Position numbers and translations under genes: made by a program
The notes under the pieces: generated by a model
Seen by the model: the letters and a program-made list of their open reading frames with translations, nothing else
Databases searched by the model: none
Told to the model about the DNA's origin: nothing
Assembly: GCF_038452265.1 (NCBI RefSeq)
Contig: NZ_CP151842.1
Coordinates: 1,178,001 to 1,242,000 of the forward strand
DNA length: 64,000 nt
Reading direction: 5' to 3'
Source of the DNA: Vibrio diazotrophicus
GTDB lineage: Bacteria > Pseudomonadota > Gammaproteobacteria > Enterobacterales > Vibrionaceae
Shown: piece by piece, positions 16,980 to 26,077 of the stretch
Layout: each line of letters starts with the position of its first letter
Numbering within the stretch: the first letter of the stretch is position 1

Positions 16980-18041
16980 ATGAGCCATATATTAGATAAA
17001 ATCGATACGGTTTACCCATTCCCTCCAAAACCGACTCCATTGTCGGCGGAAGAGAAGCAAACCTACCTTGCGAGTATTAAAGAGCTGCTAAAAGAGAAAG
17101 ACGCAGTTTTAATCGCGCATTACTACACTGACCCAGAAATCCAAGCCCTTGCAGAAGAAACAGGCGGTTTTGTTGGTGATTCTCTGGAGATGGCAAAGTT
17201 TGGTAACCGCCATCCAGCAAGCACATTGATTATCGCTGGCGTACGTTTCATGGGCGAGTCTGCGAAGATTCTTACCCCAGAAAAACGTATTTTAATGCCA
17301 ACGCTAGAAGCAGAATGCTCGCTTGATCTAGGCTGTCCTGCTGACAAGTTTTCCGAGTTTTGCGATGCGCACCCAGACCATACTGTGGTTGTATACGCGA
17401 ACACTTCCGCTGCTGTAAAAGCGCGAGCTGATTGGGTAGTGACGTCGAGTATTGCACTTGAGATCGTAGAGCAACTTGAATCAGAAGATAAGAAAATCAT
17501 CTGGGGACCAGATCGCCATCTTGGCTCTTATATCGCCAACAAAACCGGCGCAGATATGCTGCTTTGGCAAGGCGAGTGTGTGGTACACGATGAGTTTTCA
17601 GCAGATGCACTGAAGAAGATGAAAAGCCTTTATCCTGAGGCGGCAATTTTGGTGCACCCAGAATCACCTTCAAGTGTTGTTGAACTGGCGGACGCAGTAG
17701 GCTCTACCAGTCAGTTGATCAAAGCTGCCAAAGAACTCCCTCATCAGAAAATGATTGTCGCAACAGACAAAGGCATTTTCTTCAAGATGCAGCAGTTGGT
17801 TCCTGAGAAAGAACTGATCGAAGCGCCAACAGCAGGTGCAGGTGCGACTTGCCGCAGTTGTGCGCATTGTCCTTGGATGGCAATGAACGGCTTAAAAGCG
17901 ATTGAAAAAGCGTTAAAAGATGGTGGCAGCGGACACGAAATTTTTGTTGATGAAGATTTACGTGTTAAGTCTTTGATCCCACTAAATCGTATGTTGGATT
18001 TCGCAGAGCAGCTTAATATCAAGGTAAAAGGTAACGCTTAA
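16980..18041 (+). CDS. nadA: Quinolinate synthase A
   Basis: The 353-residue protein condenses iminoaspartate with dihydroxyacetone phosphate to quinolinate in NAD synthesis. The three cysteine regions expected to ligate the 4Fe-4S cluster are visible: EAECSLDLGCPAD, WQGECVVHDEF and TCRSCAHCPWM. The substrate-binding motif AHYYTDPEIQ is near residue 44. It is monocistronic here, with a hairpin terminator after it. Confidence 0.97.
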   Translation: MSHILDKIDTVYPFPPKPTPLSAEEKQTYLASIKELLKEKDAVLIAHYYTDPEIQALAEETGGFVGDSLEMAKFGNRHPASTLIIAGVRFMGESAKILTPEKRILMPTLEAECSLDLGCPADKFSEFCDAHPDHTVVVYANTSAAVKARADWVVTSSIALEIVEQLESEDKKIIWGPDRHLGSYIANKTGADMLLWQGECVVHDEFSADALKKMKSLYPEAAILVHPESPSSVVELADAVGSTSQLIKAAKELPHQKMIVATDKGIFFKMQQLVPEKELIEAPTAGAGATCRSCAHCPWMAMNGLKAIEKALKDGGSGHEIFVDEDLRVKSLIPLNRMLDFAEQLNIKVKGNA

Positions 18042-18079
18042 GCGCGGCTACCAACGAATTGATACGCAAATCAACATGA

Positions 18080-18112
18080 AAGAAGCCAGCATAATGCTGG
18101 CTTCTTTGTTTC
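18080..18112. terminator. Bidirectional terminator between nadA and the YecA-family gene
   Basis: AAGAAGCCAGCA / TGCTGGCTTCTT forms a 12-bp stem with a TAA loop; the T-rich right side serves nadA and the A-rich left side may serve the convergent gene. Confidence 0.85.
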
Positions 18113-18128
18113 TCATAGAAGATGAGTA

Positions 18129-18698
18129 CTACTGTGCTTCAGCGAGAGCAACACCGCGCTGAGTTAAGCCACATAGCATGACCGGAATCGCTGCGTAGAT
18201 CTCTTCAAACTGATCTAAGCCTTCCATACCTTGTTCATTTAAAGTCGTCAGCGCTGTCTCTGGATCGTAAAGCATGCTGAGAGAAAGAAGAACGCCGCCC
18301 AGTAGGGCATTATCTTGGCTCTCTTCTGGCATTAGCACTTCCCAGTCATCGCGGGCAAGCTGCCAACCCTGCAATACACCTTCACAGAAATCACGTACTG
18401 AATCGGTAACGATTTCTTCTTCGTCAAGGTCATAACCTTCAGGCCAAACCCAAGTACCTTCTAAAAATGAAGAGCGATATTGGTTCCACATATCAATAAT
18501 ATGTTGGATGTAAGTTTCTAGTTGCTCACCATCACTAAAAGGTGCGACTTCTTCGCCCCCCCAAAGGAAAGGTAACCATTCCTGCGGAGGAAGAATGTTT
18601 GGCGCACAGGCCATCGCAGCAACAAAGCCACGTGACTTAGCTTCGTTAAGCAACTTATCTTCAAATTCAGGTTGGGTAAGGATATCGTGTAAGGTCAA
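18129..18698 (-). CDS. YecA/YgfB (UPF0149) family protein
   Basis: The 189-residue acidic protein carries the family block GFVAAMACAPNILPPQEWLPFLWGG and further helices rich in Trp/Glu. It matches the UPF0149/YecA family but lacks the C-terminal SEC-C zinc tail that many members have. No biochemical function is assigned to this branch. It is convergent with nadA. Confidence 0.8.
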   Translation of the reverse strand: MTLHDILTQPEFEDKLLNEAKSRGFVAAMACAPNILPPQEWLPFLWGGEEVAPFSDGEQLETYIQHIIDMWNQYRSSFLEGTWVWPEGYDLDEEEIVTDSVRDFCEGVLQGWQLARDDWEVLMPEESQDNALLGGVLLSLSMLYDPETALTTLNEQGMEGLDQFEEIYAAIPVMLCGLTQRGVALAEAQ

Positions 18699-18889
18699 AA
18701 TAGGGTTCCATACTTTACTGCAAAAATTAGCACTATCTTACCCTTAACCGTCTTTTGATGCGAGTTCACAGAAGACCCCGTTTTTTAACAAACAAAATGC
18801 GGTTTGGATTAACATTTGCAACCTTCTTATGAGTAAATTCCCATATAATTTCACTATACTGTTGCTAAAGGATTTTTTATCAAAGGCTT

Positions 18890-21307
18890 ATGGAAATACG
18901 TTCATCATTAAAGCGCAAGAGCATGTTCGCTCTCATCGTGTATTTGTGCTTTTTCCTGGCCACAATTGGCTCGTTGACCTACTTGGCTGTGGATTCCCCT
19001 TTCAGAAAAGAGTTGAAGCAGTATTTAGACTTGCGTGCTGAGCTTCTTTCGTCGCAAGTTTTAGACCCTCTCAATCGCTCGGTGGGCGTTCTTCAAAGTA
19101 TAGTTAGTATTGCTCAAGCATCAGAAAGCCAAGAAGAGGCTTCGCGCATGCTACGTTCGATATTTTCTACTGTCGATGACGTTGTCATCAGCGGTGGTAT
19201 TTGGCCTAAGCCGTTCAGTGTTGACCCTTATATTAAGTACAAAGGCTTGTTCTTTAACAGAGCCACAGATGGCAAAGTCGACCAGCTCCATTCTTGGAAT
19301 AATCCAGAATCAGGCGGATATGACAGCGAAGTTTGGTATGTGGCAGGAATGGAAGAACCAAGCGGTAGCATATTTTGGTCTCCTGTTTATGTGGATTCAT
19401 TCACTCAGATCCAAATGATCACAGTGACTTCGCCGTATTATGTAAACGGTGAATTTTCTGGGGTAGCCACGGTTGATCTTTCTTTACAAAGTTTGACTGC
19501 ACTGATTTCACTTCACGCAGAGAGATACCAACTGGGTGTTTCGCTGCGAGACTCATACGGTTCAACCATTACAGAGCATAATTTCCGGTTGCGAGATGGT
19601 GCGTATGTCAGTAAATACGCCTTTGGTGACTTTAACTGGAAGCTTGATGTAGTGAACTCGCATCGCTTGGTCGACGATGATGTGTTTGACTTAGTGATGA
19701 GTGTCGAGAAGGGGATCTTGCCGCTACTACTTTTCTGTCTGATGTTGGGTTACTACTTAATTAATCGCTACCTGATTAACCCAATTGTGGTGATTGCACA
19801 AAAAGTCGATGATTCAAAAGAGGGTGGCATCATTGATGTTCCTTACCACAGTCAGGATGAGATTCGTTATTTGATTGATACCTTCAATCAAAAGACTGTG
19901 TATTTGGAAGCGGAGAAAATCAAAGCGCAAGCCTCGACAAAATCTAAAAGTATTTTCCTTGCTACGCTGTCTCATGAGATTCGCACGCCAATGAACGGCG
20001 TTCTCGGTATGGCTCAGATACTACTGCGAGGGGACTTAAAACCTCAGCAACGTAAACAGTTGAAAAGCCTGTATGAGTCTGGCGAACACATGATGTCACT
20101 GCTTAATGAGATGCTCGATTTCTCTAAATTCGAACAAGGGCACATGGAGCTTGATAACAGCAAGTTTCCACTTGAATTTATTATTGGCAGTGTCACCAGT
20201 GTTTACTCCTCCCTTTGCCATGAGAAAGGTTTGCAATTTAAGGTCTACTCAGAAGTACCTGCAAATCGCTGGTACTTTTCCGATAAGGCGAGAATTCGTC
20301 AGATTTTGTTTAACTTATTAAACAATGCGGTGAAATTTACCTCGCGTGGTTTCGTGGAAGTGTTTTTCAGCGAAGTGAAGCTCGACGGTCAGCTCTATCT
20401 GAGTATCAGAGTCCGTGACACTGGTATTGGCATCGAGAAGGCGGCTCAGGAGAAAATATTCCGACCATTTGAACAGGCCGAATCTTCAACCACCCGACGT
20501 TTCGGTGGCACAGGCCTAGGCTTAGCGATTGTTAAGCAGATCGCTGAACTTATGGAAGGAACGGTTTCCGTTAACAGTAAGGTGGATATTGGCACCAGTT
20601 TTCAAGTGAATCTGAAGATTGACGTTTGTGAGCCTGAATTGGTCGAGAGTAATCACTCACGTCATTTAAGCTATTCTGGATTGAAGGTATTGATAGTGGA
20701 AGACAACCGCACCAACACCATGATCATCGAAACGTTTATGAAAAATAAAGGTTTTGAATGTGAATGTGTCGAAAATGGTGAGCTTGCAATACAAGCAGTT
20801 GCGAATGGGCAATTTGACCTCATTCTTATGGATAACCACATGCCCGTCAAAGACGGCGTTGAAGCTATACATTCAATCCGCCAACTGGAAGGCCCTCAAT
20901 CTCAAGTTCTGATCCTCGGCTGTACTGCAGATGTGTTTAAAGACACAAGAGAAAGCCTGTTGAGTGCCGGAGCAGACTCGATAGTCGCGAAACCTATCAA
21001 TGCAGGTGAGCTGGATGATGCTCTCTATAAGCACATTAACAAGCTTTACCAGTACCACTCAGAAATGCCTAAGCTGGCTTTTAGTGGCAGCGCTGAGGAG
21101 TTGTTAGTCAAACTCTATATCGCCATCGAAAATAAAGCCGTCGGTGAAGCGTTAGACATAGTTGAGTTATTAGAACATTCCTTGGAACTGCCTAGTGACA
21201 GCCAATTGGTCAAAGCGCTGACATCTGTAAAATCTCATCTAGAAGAAGGTGAGATACCTCCTAAAGAATCTATCGATTTAGTAACCATATTGCTTTCAGA
21301 TTATTAG
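18890..21307 (+). CDS. Hybrid sensor histidine kinase/response regulator
   Basis: The 805-residue membrane kinase has a first TM helix (about residues 13-33), a periplasmic Cache-like sensor region (about 40-270) with WSPVYVDS and VTSPYYVNGEFSGVATVDLS typical of dCache domains, and a second TM (about 275-293). Then follow a HAMP-like linker, HisKA with SHEIRTPMNG (phosphoacceptor His), a HATPase domain (NNAVKFTSRG, DTGIG, GTGLGLAIV) and a receiver domain (VLIVEDNRTN, DLILMDNHMP). The C-terminal helical stretch of about 100 residues has no recognisable HPt signature. The signal is unknown; dCache domains usually bind small amino acids or carboxylates. Confidence 0.92.
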   Translation: MEIRSSLKRKSMFALIVYLCFFLATIGSLTYLAVDSPFRKELKQYLDLRAELLSSQVLDPLNRSVGVLQSIVSIAQASESQEEASRMLRSIFSTVDDVVISGGIWPKPFSVDPYIKYKGLFFNRATDGKVDQLHSWNNPESGGYDSEVWYVAGMEEPSGSIFWSPVYVDSFTQIQMITVTSPYYVNGEFSGVATVDLSLQSLTALISLHAERYQLGVSLRDSYGSTITEHNFRLRDGAYVSKYAFGDFNWKLDVVNSHRLVDDDVFDLVMSVEKGILPLLLFCLMLGYYLINRYLINPIVVIAQKVDDSKEGGIIDVPYHSQDEIRYLIDTFNQKTVYLEAEKIKAQASTKSKSIFLATLSHEIRTPMNGVLGMAQILLRGDLKPQQRKQLKSLYESGEHMMSLLNEMLDFSKFEQGHMELDNSKFPLEFIIGSVTSVYSSLCHEKGLQFKVYSEVPANRWYFSDKARIRQILFNLLNNAVKFTSRGFVEVFFSEVKLDGQLYLSIRVRDTGIGIEKAAQEKIFRPFEQAESSTTRRFGGTGLGLAIVKQIAELMEGTVSVNSKVDIGTSFQVNLKIDVCEPELVESNHSRHLSYSGLKVLIVEDNRTNTMIIETFMKNKGFECECVENGELAIQAVANGQFDLILMDNHMPVKDGVEAIHSIRQLEGPQSQVLILGCTADVFKDTRESLLSAGADSIVAKPINAGELDDALYKHINKLYQYHSEMPKLAFSGSAEELLVKLYIAIENKAVGEALDIVELLEHSLELPSDSQLVKALTSVKSHLEEGEIPPKESIDLVTILLSDY

Positions 21308-21566
21308 GTCATTAGAAGAGACCCACGTTTTAAAATTTAAACCTTTAAGCATAGTTGAATCATTTGTTATAACTGTGTGAAATAAGAGAGAGATGCTACT
21401 TTGCATTTCATTTATGGTTGTTTATTTAGTAACTGAATAAAAATACGAGATCAAAAACTATATAAGTTGTGCTCTAATGGCGCCATTAACTGCCTGATCT
21501 TTTTATGGTGGTGATATGTGTTATGAGAGCGCTAATTTTGCAGTTTATTATCTTGTGAGGACATAA

Positions 21567-22016
21567 ATGAAAGCTCGTGGCCCTTTTTGTATACGTCATG
21601 CTGCTGCGGACACTTTTGCAATGGTTGTTTTCTGCTTTGTATCGGGGATGATTATTGAAATATTTATCTCTCAGATGACATTTGAGCAGTCACTAGCGTC
21701 GCGAACTCTTTCTATTCCCGTAAATATCGCCATCGCTTGGCCATACGGCGTATTTAGAGATTTTATGCTGAGACAAGGCCGACGTATTTCAGAAACCAGT
21801 TTGATGAAAAACGTGTCAGATCTCGTGGCTTATGTGCTTTTCCAATCACCGGTATATGCTGCCATCCTATACACAGTTGGTGCTTCAACAGACCAAATCA
21901 TGACAGCCGTTGCGAGTAACGCTGTAGTTTCTTGTGGAATGGGCGTGATTTATGGCTACTTCCTCGATATGTGTCGTCGTTGGTTTAAAGTGCCTGGCTA
22001 TTACCGTGCGATGTGA
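21567..22016 (+). CDS. alaE: L-alanine exporter AlaE
   Basis: The 149-residue inner-membrane protein matches AlaE (formerly DUF1144): it begins with RHAAADTFAMVVFCFVSGM and contains SIPVNIAIAWPYGVFRDF, with four hydrophobic segments. AlaE exports excess L-alanine. It is preceded by a 259-bp intergenic segment with no other gene and lies just upstream of the tRNA-Ser integration site. Confidence 0.9.
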   Translation: MKARGPFCIRHAAADTFAMVVFCFVSGMIIEIFISQMTFEQSLASRTLSIPVNIAIAWPYGVFRDFMLRQGRRISETSLMKNVSDLVAYVLFQSPVYAAILYTVGASTDQIMTAVASNAVVSCGMGVIYGYFLDMCRRWFKVPGYYRAM

Positions 22017-22115
22017 TACAGCTAAAGAAATAAAACACAGTTGTAGGGAAAATATTCAATTTAGCCAATTAGTAAGCAAATAACTTAGTTAGAACGCTTT
22101 TTTTGGGATTTTTCC

Positions 22116-22144
22116 TTGACGATCATTAGCTGAATCATTAAATT
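22116..22144 (+). promoter_or_regulatory. Sigma-70 promoter of tRNA-Ser
   Basis: TTGACG at 22116-22121 and TAAATT at 22139-22144 are separated by exactly 17 bp and followed by a GC-rich discriminator (AGCGCC) typical of stringently controlled stable-RNA promoters. The tRNA starts about 31 bp downstream of the -10 element. Confidence 0.75.
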
Positions 22145-22175
22145 AGCGCCTCGTTAGCCGTTATGGTTAACCTCC

Positions 22176-22263
22176 GGTGAGTTGTCCGAGTGGCTTAAGG
22201 AGCACGCCTGGAAAGTGTGTATACGGCAACGTATCGAGAGTTCGAATCTCTTGCTCACCGCCA
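22176..22263 (+). tRNA. tRNA-Ser (anticodon GGA)
   Basis: The 88-nt gene folds with acceptor GGTGAGT / GCTCACC, anticodon stem CACGC / GTGTG with loop CTGGAAA (anticodon GGA, reading UCC), the long variable arm of serine tRNAs, T-arm GAGAG-TTCGAAT-CTCTT and an encoded CCA. Its 3' 31 nt plus one base form the 32-bp attachment repeat of element 1, so integration leaves the tRNA intact. Confidence 0.97.
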
Positions 22264-22264
22264 C
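22233..22264 (+). repeat. attL of element 1 (32-bp direct repeat, copy 1)
   Basis: The segment from the variable-arm end through CCA plus one C is repeated without mismatch at 43116-43147. It is the 3' end of tRNA-Ser, the usual target of tyrosine integrases. Confidence 0.93.
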
Positions 22265-22270
22265 CTTAAA

Positions 22271-22304
22271 AACCCTAGCAGAAATGCTGGGGTTTTCTCG
22301 TTTT
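22271..22304 (+). terminator. Terminator downstream of tRNA-Ser
   Basis: ACCCTAGCA and TGCTGGGGT pair around a GAAA loop, followed by TTTTCTCGTTTT. It lies inside element 1, meaning that the island supplies the tRNA terminator after integration. Confidence 0.8.
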
Positions 22305-22382
22305 AGGTCAGTAAGTTAAGGTAATATAAGGGCTTAACGTTAACTGGCTTCATCTTTTTTGTATGCGCCTCAATCGGCTAGG

Positions 22383-22401
22383 GTGTACAAAAGAGGTGTA
22401 C
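22383..22401 (+). repeat. Left arm-type site pair (GTGTAC x2)
   Basis: GTGTACAAAA occurs at 22383 and 22396, 13 bp apart, in the same orientation; a matching pair with the same spacing is at 43032-43050 near attR. They overlap the region just before the integrase start, consistent with integrase arm binding and autoregulation. Their role is inferred. Confidence 0.7.
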
Positions 22402-22404
22402 AAA

Positions 22405-24132
22405 ATGGGGTTCTTAATGGCTTCACCAATCAAAAATAAAAATGGCGTTTGGACTACTCGCTTGGTTGTTCCTAAAGAACTTCGTCCCATCATCGGTAAA
22501 AGTGAACTGAAACGCTCCCTCGGTACGAAAGAAGAGCGTGAGGCTCGTTTAAGTCATCCGACTGTTTTAGCTGAGTTTCAAGCGGAAATTGAACGCGCCC
22601 GAAGAAAGTTAGAGAGTGATTCTCGACTTACTGATGGTGTTATTGATGCAATTATTTTTGAGTGGAAACAGGCAACGGCCAAACATTTCTATGGCATCCA
22701 CGGTGCGATTAACCCTTTCATTATGAAGAGCGGAGAATTTATCGAAGAAAATAATCTTCCGGTGCTTGATGCTCTCGATGATATCGAAAATTTTAAGCTT
22801 AGGCAGCGGTATAACGAAATTAACGGCATCAGTGTTGATCCTGAACGTAAAGCCAAACGACTTCGCGAAATTTATAGTCAGTTAGAACGACTGATTGGTG
22901 AGTATTTTACCTCATCACTTGCAGGCTATAATGTAGAACCTGATTTAGACAGTCAGCAATACCGAAAGTTATTAGCTAAGTTTGCACTAGCATATGTCGA
23001 TATGACGCGCAGTGCAGTTAAAAAGCAAGTCTCAGATATTGATTTAGCATCACACGGGGTACATCTTGAGAGTATTGATAAACTACAACCAGTAGATATG
23101 GCGGGTACATCTTTCGAAGAAGTTTGGGAAGAGTATAAACAGTCAACTTTACGTAGAGAATCAACTAAAGGTGAGACCCGGATTCGAGATTATTCTTCGG
23201 CTATCGAACGATTTTTGAAAATGTATCCCAATAAAATGATATCAAGTTTCTCTAAGCGCGATTTGGCGACATTTAGAAATATGCTTGAATCACTTCCAAC
23301 TCAAGTCAAAAAAGATATCAAAGCGTTAAGTCTTGAAGAGCAGGTCGCCAAAGCTCAAGAACTTGGACTCAAGCTGATATCACAAGCCGGTGTTCGTAAA
23401 CAGATGAATGCTATTTCAGCTGTATTTACCTATGCAGTACGGCAGGACTATATACAGAATAATCCCGTTCATGGCGTTGTTTCAGATATTAAGAAAACTG
23501 GCGGAGACCCTACCGGGAAAGATTATACACCAGAAGAAATACGTTCGATATTTAGCTCAAAGCTCTTTCATGATGATTATCGTCCCTCTAAAGCTGACTA
23601 TGGCGAAGCACCTTATTGGTTACCCATTATGCTGTATTACACCGGAGCAAGGGCAGAGGAGCTCGCACAGCTCTATATTGATGATATTTCGTTGGGTTCC
23701 GACATCCCGTTTATCCAGATATCAGAAGATAGGGAAGACCAATCCGTCAAAACGGGTGAGCGACGCCAAGTGCCAATTCATCAACACTTGCTTGAATTGG
23801 GTTTTGCTGAATATGTTAACTCGTTGCCTCAAGACGGCAGGTTGTTCCCTAAACTGAACAAATCGAAAAATACTAAGTACCACTCGAAGGTTAGCCTTTG
23901 GTTTGGGAAATATATTGCAGATGAGCTGGGCATTAACCGAGCGAACCTTAAGCCATTCCATGCTTTCCGCCATACGTTCATTACAATCTGTCGCGTGAAG
24001 AATGTGCGCATTGATGTGCAAAAATCGGTAACGGGCCATTCTCAAGGCGATGTGGCTAGCCAGTATGGTTCTTATGGGCTGAATTTGAAGAACGAGGTTG
24101 TGCAGCAGATTCCGAGGTGTTTTGACAGTTAG
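22405..24132 (+). CDS. Tyrosine recombinase/integrase of element 1 (DUF6538-type N-terminus)
   Basis: Starting at the ATG at 22405 the protein has 575 residues; an ATG at 22420 is an alternative. The N-terminus (NGVWTTRLVVPKELRPIIGKSELKRSLGT) resembles DUF6538, found on long phage-type integrases. A SAM-like core-binding region is followed by the catalytic domain, with Arg416 (YTGARAEEL), the HAFRH box (His519, Arg522), a GHS box and nucleophile Tyr554 (SQYGSYG). It sits 140 bp from the tRNA attachment site, as expected for site-specific excision and integration. An AGAGG ribosome site precedes the start. Confidence 0.93.
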   Translation: MGFLMASPIKNKNGVWTTRLVVPKELRPIIGKSELKRSLGTKEEREARLSHPTVLAEFQAEIERARRKLESDSRLTDGVIDAIIFEWKQATAKHFYGIHGAINPFIMKSGEFIEENNLPVLDALDDIENFKLRQRYNEINGISVDPERKAKRLREIYSQLERLIGEYFTSSLAGYNVEPDLDSQQYRKLLAKFALAYVDMTRSAVKKQVSDIDLASHGVHLESIDKLQPVDMAGTSFEEVWEEYKQSTLRRESTKGETRIRDYSSAIERFLKMYPNKMISSFSKRDLATFRNMLESLPTQVKKDIKALSLEEQVAKAQELGLKLISQAGVRKQMNAISAVFTYAVRQDYIQNNPVHGVVSDIKKTGGDPTGKDYTPEEIRSIFSSKLFHDDYRPSKADYGEAPYWLPIMLYYTGARAEELAQLYIDDISLGSDIPFIQISEDREDQSVKTGERRQVPIHQHLLELGFAEYVNSLPQDGRLFPKLNKSKNTKYHSKVSLWFGKYIADELGINRANLKPFHAFRHTFITICRVKNVRIDVQKSVTGHSQGDVASQYGSYGLNLKNEVVQQIPRCFDS

Positions 24133-24301
24133 GACAGCCTTTGTTTCCATAAAATGGCAAGTGCTGACAATCTCTCTCAAACATTATGTCTTTAATGGAA
24201 GGGACATAAAGCAAGTCTCAGTATTACTGCAACTGAATTGCTACGTGAAGCTTAGTGCTTCTGTAGTGGCTAATGTTTTTGGGGGCAGAGTAACTACTAA
24301 C

Positions 24302-24345
24302 GACAATAAGGAAGTGGTTTCATCTTCCTTATTGTTTTCGTTTTA
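24302..24345 (+). terminator. Terminator after the element 1 integrase
   Basis: ACAATAAGGAAG pairs with CTTCCTTATTGT around a 9-nt loop, followed by TTTCGTTTT. It lies in the 295-bp gene-free stretch 24133-24427, where the only open frames are chance ones, and insulates the integrase from the convergent operon. Confidence 0.8.
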
Positions 24346-24427
24346 CGCATTCTTATTGGAGCCAAGTAAACTTGAGGTTAATAGTGATTAACAGAGTAAC
24401 ATTACAAGCTGTCTAACTTTAAATAAA

Positions 24428-26077
24428 TCATGTTGTTGGGTCGTTATTAAATGCGTTCGCAATTATAGATGAATAGGCTATGACGCTCTCTATGGAGTAG
24501 TTTTTCTTTTTTGCAAGTAGCTTTATATGTTGCCCAATTAATGTTTCATCAAAGTTACTCTCAATAGCTTCTCTAGCTAAAGCCTTCATATCGTACACCA
24601 TGGGAGTTAGGGCTACAGTTTTACTTTGAGTACTCGCAGTGGCAGATATTTGAGCCGTATCATAAGAATCCGAGTTATGAATAGATGGATTGTCAACACT
24701 CGAAATTGTGTTAGGAGCGCACTGAGGTTCTTCTTCGAGCAGTTCTTTAAAGACTCGTCTCTTTAAGAGAATAGAAAAACCGTGTTTCGTTAAATACCAT
24801 TTAAATAAATATTCATTTTTCCTGTCTTCATAAGATACCGAAATCGGGGTCAGTTCTCCAAATAGATCAATATGGACTTTATTATTGGTCGCCACCATAG
24901 AATTATCTAGTGATGAACGATTTGGAATCCAATTCAAAGCGTCAGGGTATTCAAACGTCTCAGTATCCTCGCCTACACTTAGACGATACATTCGGTTTGC
25001 TTCAGAAACTATATAGTCATAATCCTGAATGTGGCCAGGCGGCAATGCATTAGCTTGAGCTCCATACAGAGCACCAAACATTGTTCCAATTGTATCGGTA
25101 TCTGATTTCAATTCATTCACTACATCAACTAAAAGTTTATGTGCATTGGTTGAGGTATAGCTTTTTAATAATAGCAGAGAGGCTGCGAGTGCTGTTTTTG
25201 TTCCAGAACCACGTTGCTCGGGATTTGTTAAGCCCATTATGTTTGTGAGTTGAGTATAATTGGTGTCAGTAGACTCTACCCACGTGGATACACTTTCAAT
25301 ATCTGTAAGTAATTCTTCTGCTCCATTAGCAAACGCATCATCTAAGCTTAGTTTAGTCTCCGCTTCCCATTGGTGAACCCAAAAAGTTTCCAACATATCG
25401 TCTTGCTTTATAAAAACAGATGCACGACTACAGATGAAAGCATCTTCCTTAAGTGATTCTAACGACAGTTTCTCATTTCGTAGTACTCTAGCTAACGATA
25501 GTGAATGAAAAATAGCACCCAATATGCCTCTAGGATGTCCGTGAGTTACTATTGAGTTTTTAATGACATCGACTATGTAGCTTTCGATGTCATGTAAATT
25601 AGTGGCCGCCCAAACATGAGGTTGAATTCTCATTGCCGCGCCATTTCCGCCACCTTGAATATATTTTGAATCCTTTTGAGAATAAAAATTTGAATACCAG
25701 TTAATAGATTTTTTTATTAAATTGTTCGTGGCGATTTTCGTACCGCGACCGGCACCTAATGCGTAGCTTAGCCAGACAGGCAATTCGCATTTGGCAAATG
25801 CTTCTACATCGAAATATCCTCTACCATTTATAGCTCTCGATGTACTAAGTCTTAGTTGGGTATCATCAGAGTATGTTCCTTTGGGTAATTCAACTTGTGT
25901 CCCATAGATACCTTCAAGTTTCCTTTTCCATGGGATAGTTTCCAATATGGTCTCTTGGCCGCTACGAGACTTCACGGTAGCTTTAGAATTCGCTAATTCT
26001 GTTATAAATCCCAAGGCATCCGCGTAAGCAGCCCAAAGAGCAGAATTAATTGTTGCCTGTCTACGAAAATTGCTCAT
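24428..26077 (-). CDS. ADP-ribosylglycohydrolase (ARH/DraG family), candidate antitoxin
   Basis: The 549-residue protein carries the ARH metal-site motifs: WAAYADALGF (about 15-24), GTYSDDTQLRL (Ser70-Asp71-Asp72), GGGNGAAMRIQP (about 142-153), THGHPRG (178-184) and SDTDTIGTMFGALYGA (Asp326, Asp328). ARH enzymes use a binuclear Mg centre to remove ADP-ribose from its acceptor. A C-terminal region of about 170 residues (380-549), with a Ser/Thr-rich linker and a helical tail, is not part of the usual fold. Its ATG abuts the stop of the DarT-like gene (TAA-ATG), so the two are translationally coupled. The inferred role is reversal of the neighbouring toxin's modification. Confidence 0.85.
   Translation of the reverse strand: MSNFRRQATINSALWAAYADALGFITELANSKATVKSRSGQETILETIPWKRKLEGIYGTQVELPKGTYSDDTQLRLSTSRAINGRGYFDVEAFAKCELPVWLSYALGAGRGTKIATNNLIKKSINWYSNFYSQKDSKYIQGGGNGAAMRIQPHVWAATNLHDIESYIVDVIKNSIVTHGHPRGILGAIFHSLSLARVLRNEKLSLESLKEDAFICSRASVFIKQDDMLETFWVHQWEAETKLSLDDAFANGAEELLTDIESVSTWVESTDTNYTQLTNIMGLTNPEQRGSGTKTALAASLLLLKSYTSTNAHKLLVDVVNELKSDTDTIGTMFGALYGAQANALPPGHIQDYDYIVSEANRMYRLSVGEDTETFEYPDALNWIPNRSSLDNSMVATNNKVHIDLFGELTPISVSYEDRKNEYLFKWYLTKHGFSILLKRRVFKELLEEEPQCAPNTISSVDNPSIHNSDSYDTAQISATASTQSKTVALTPMVYDMKALAREAIESNFDETLIGQHIKLLAKKKNYSIESVIAYSSIIANAFNNDPTT

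Noticed and set aside
24098..24391. A 97-residue ORF after the element 1 integrase
   Set aside because: It overlaps the integrase end and runs through the terminator hairpin; no ribosome site and no family features.
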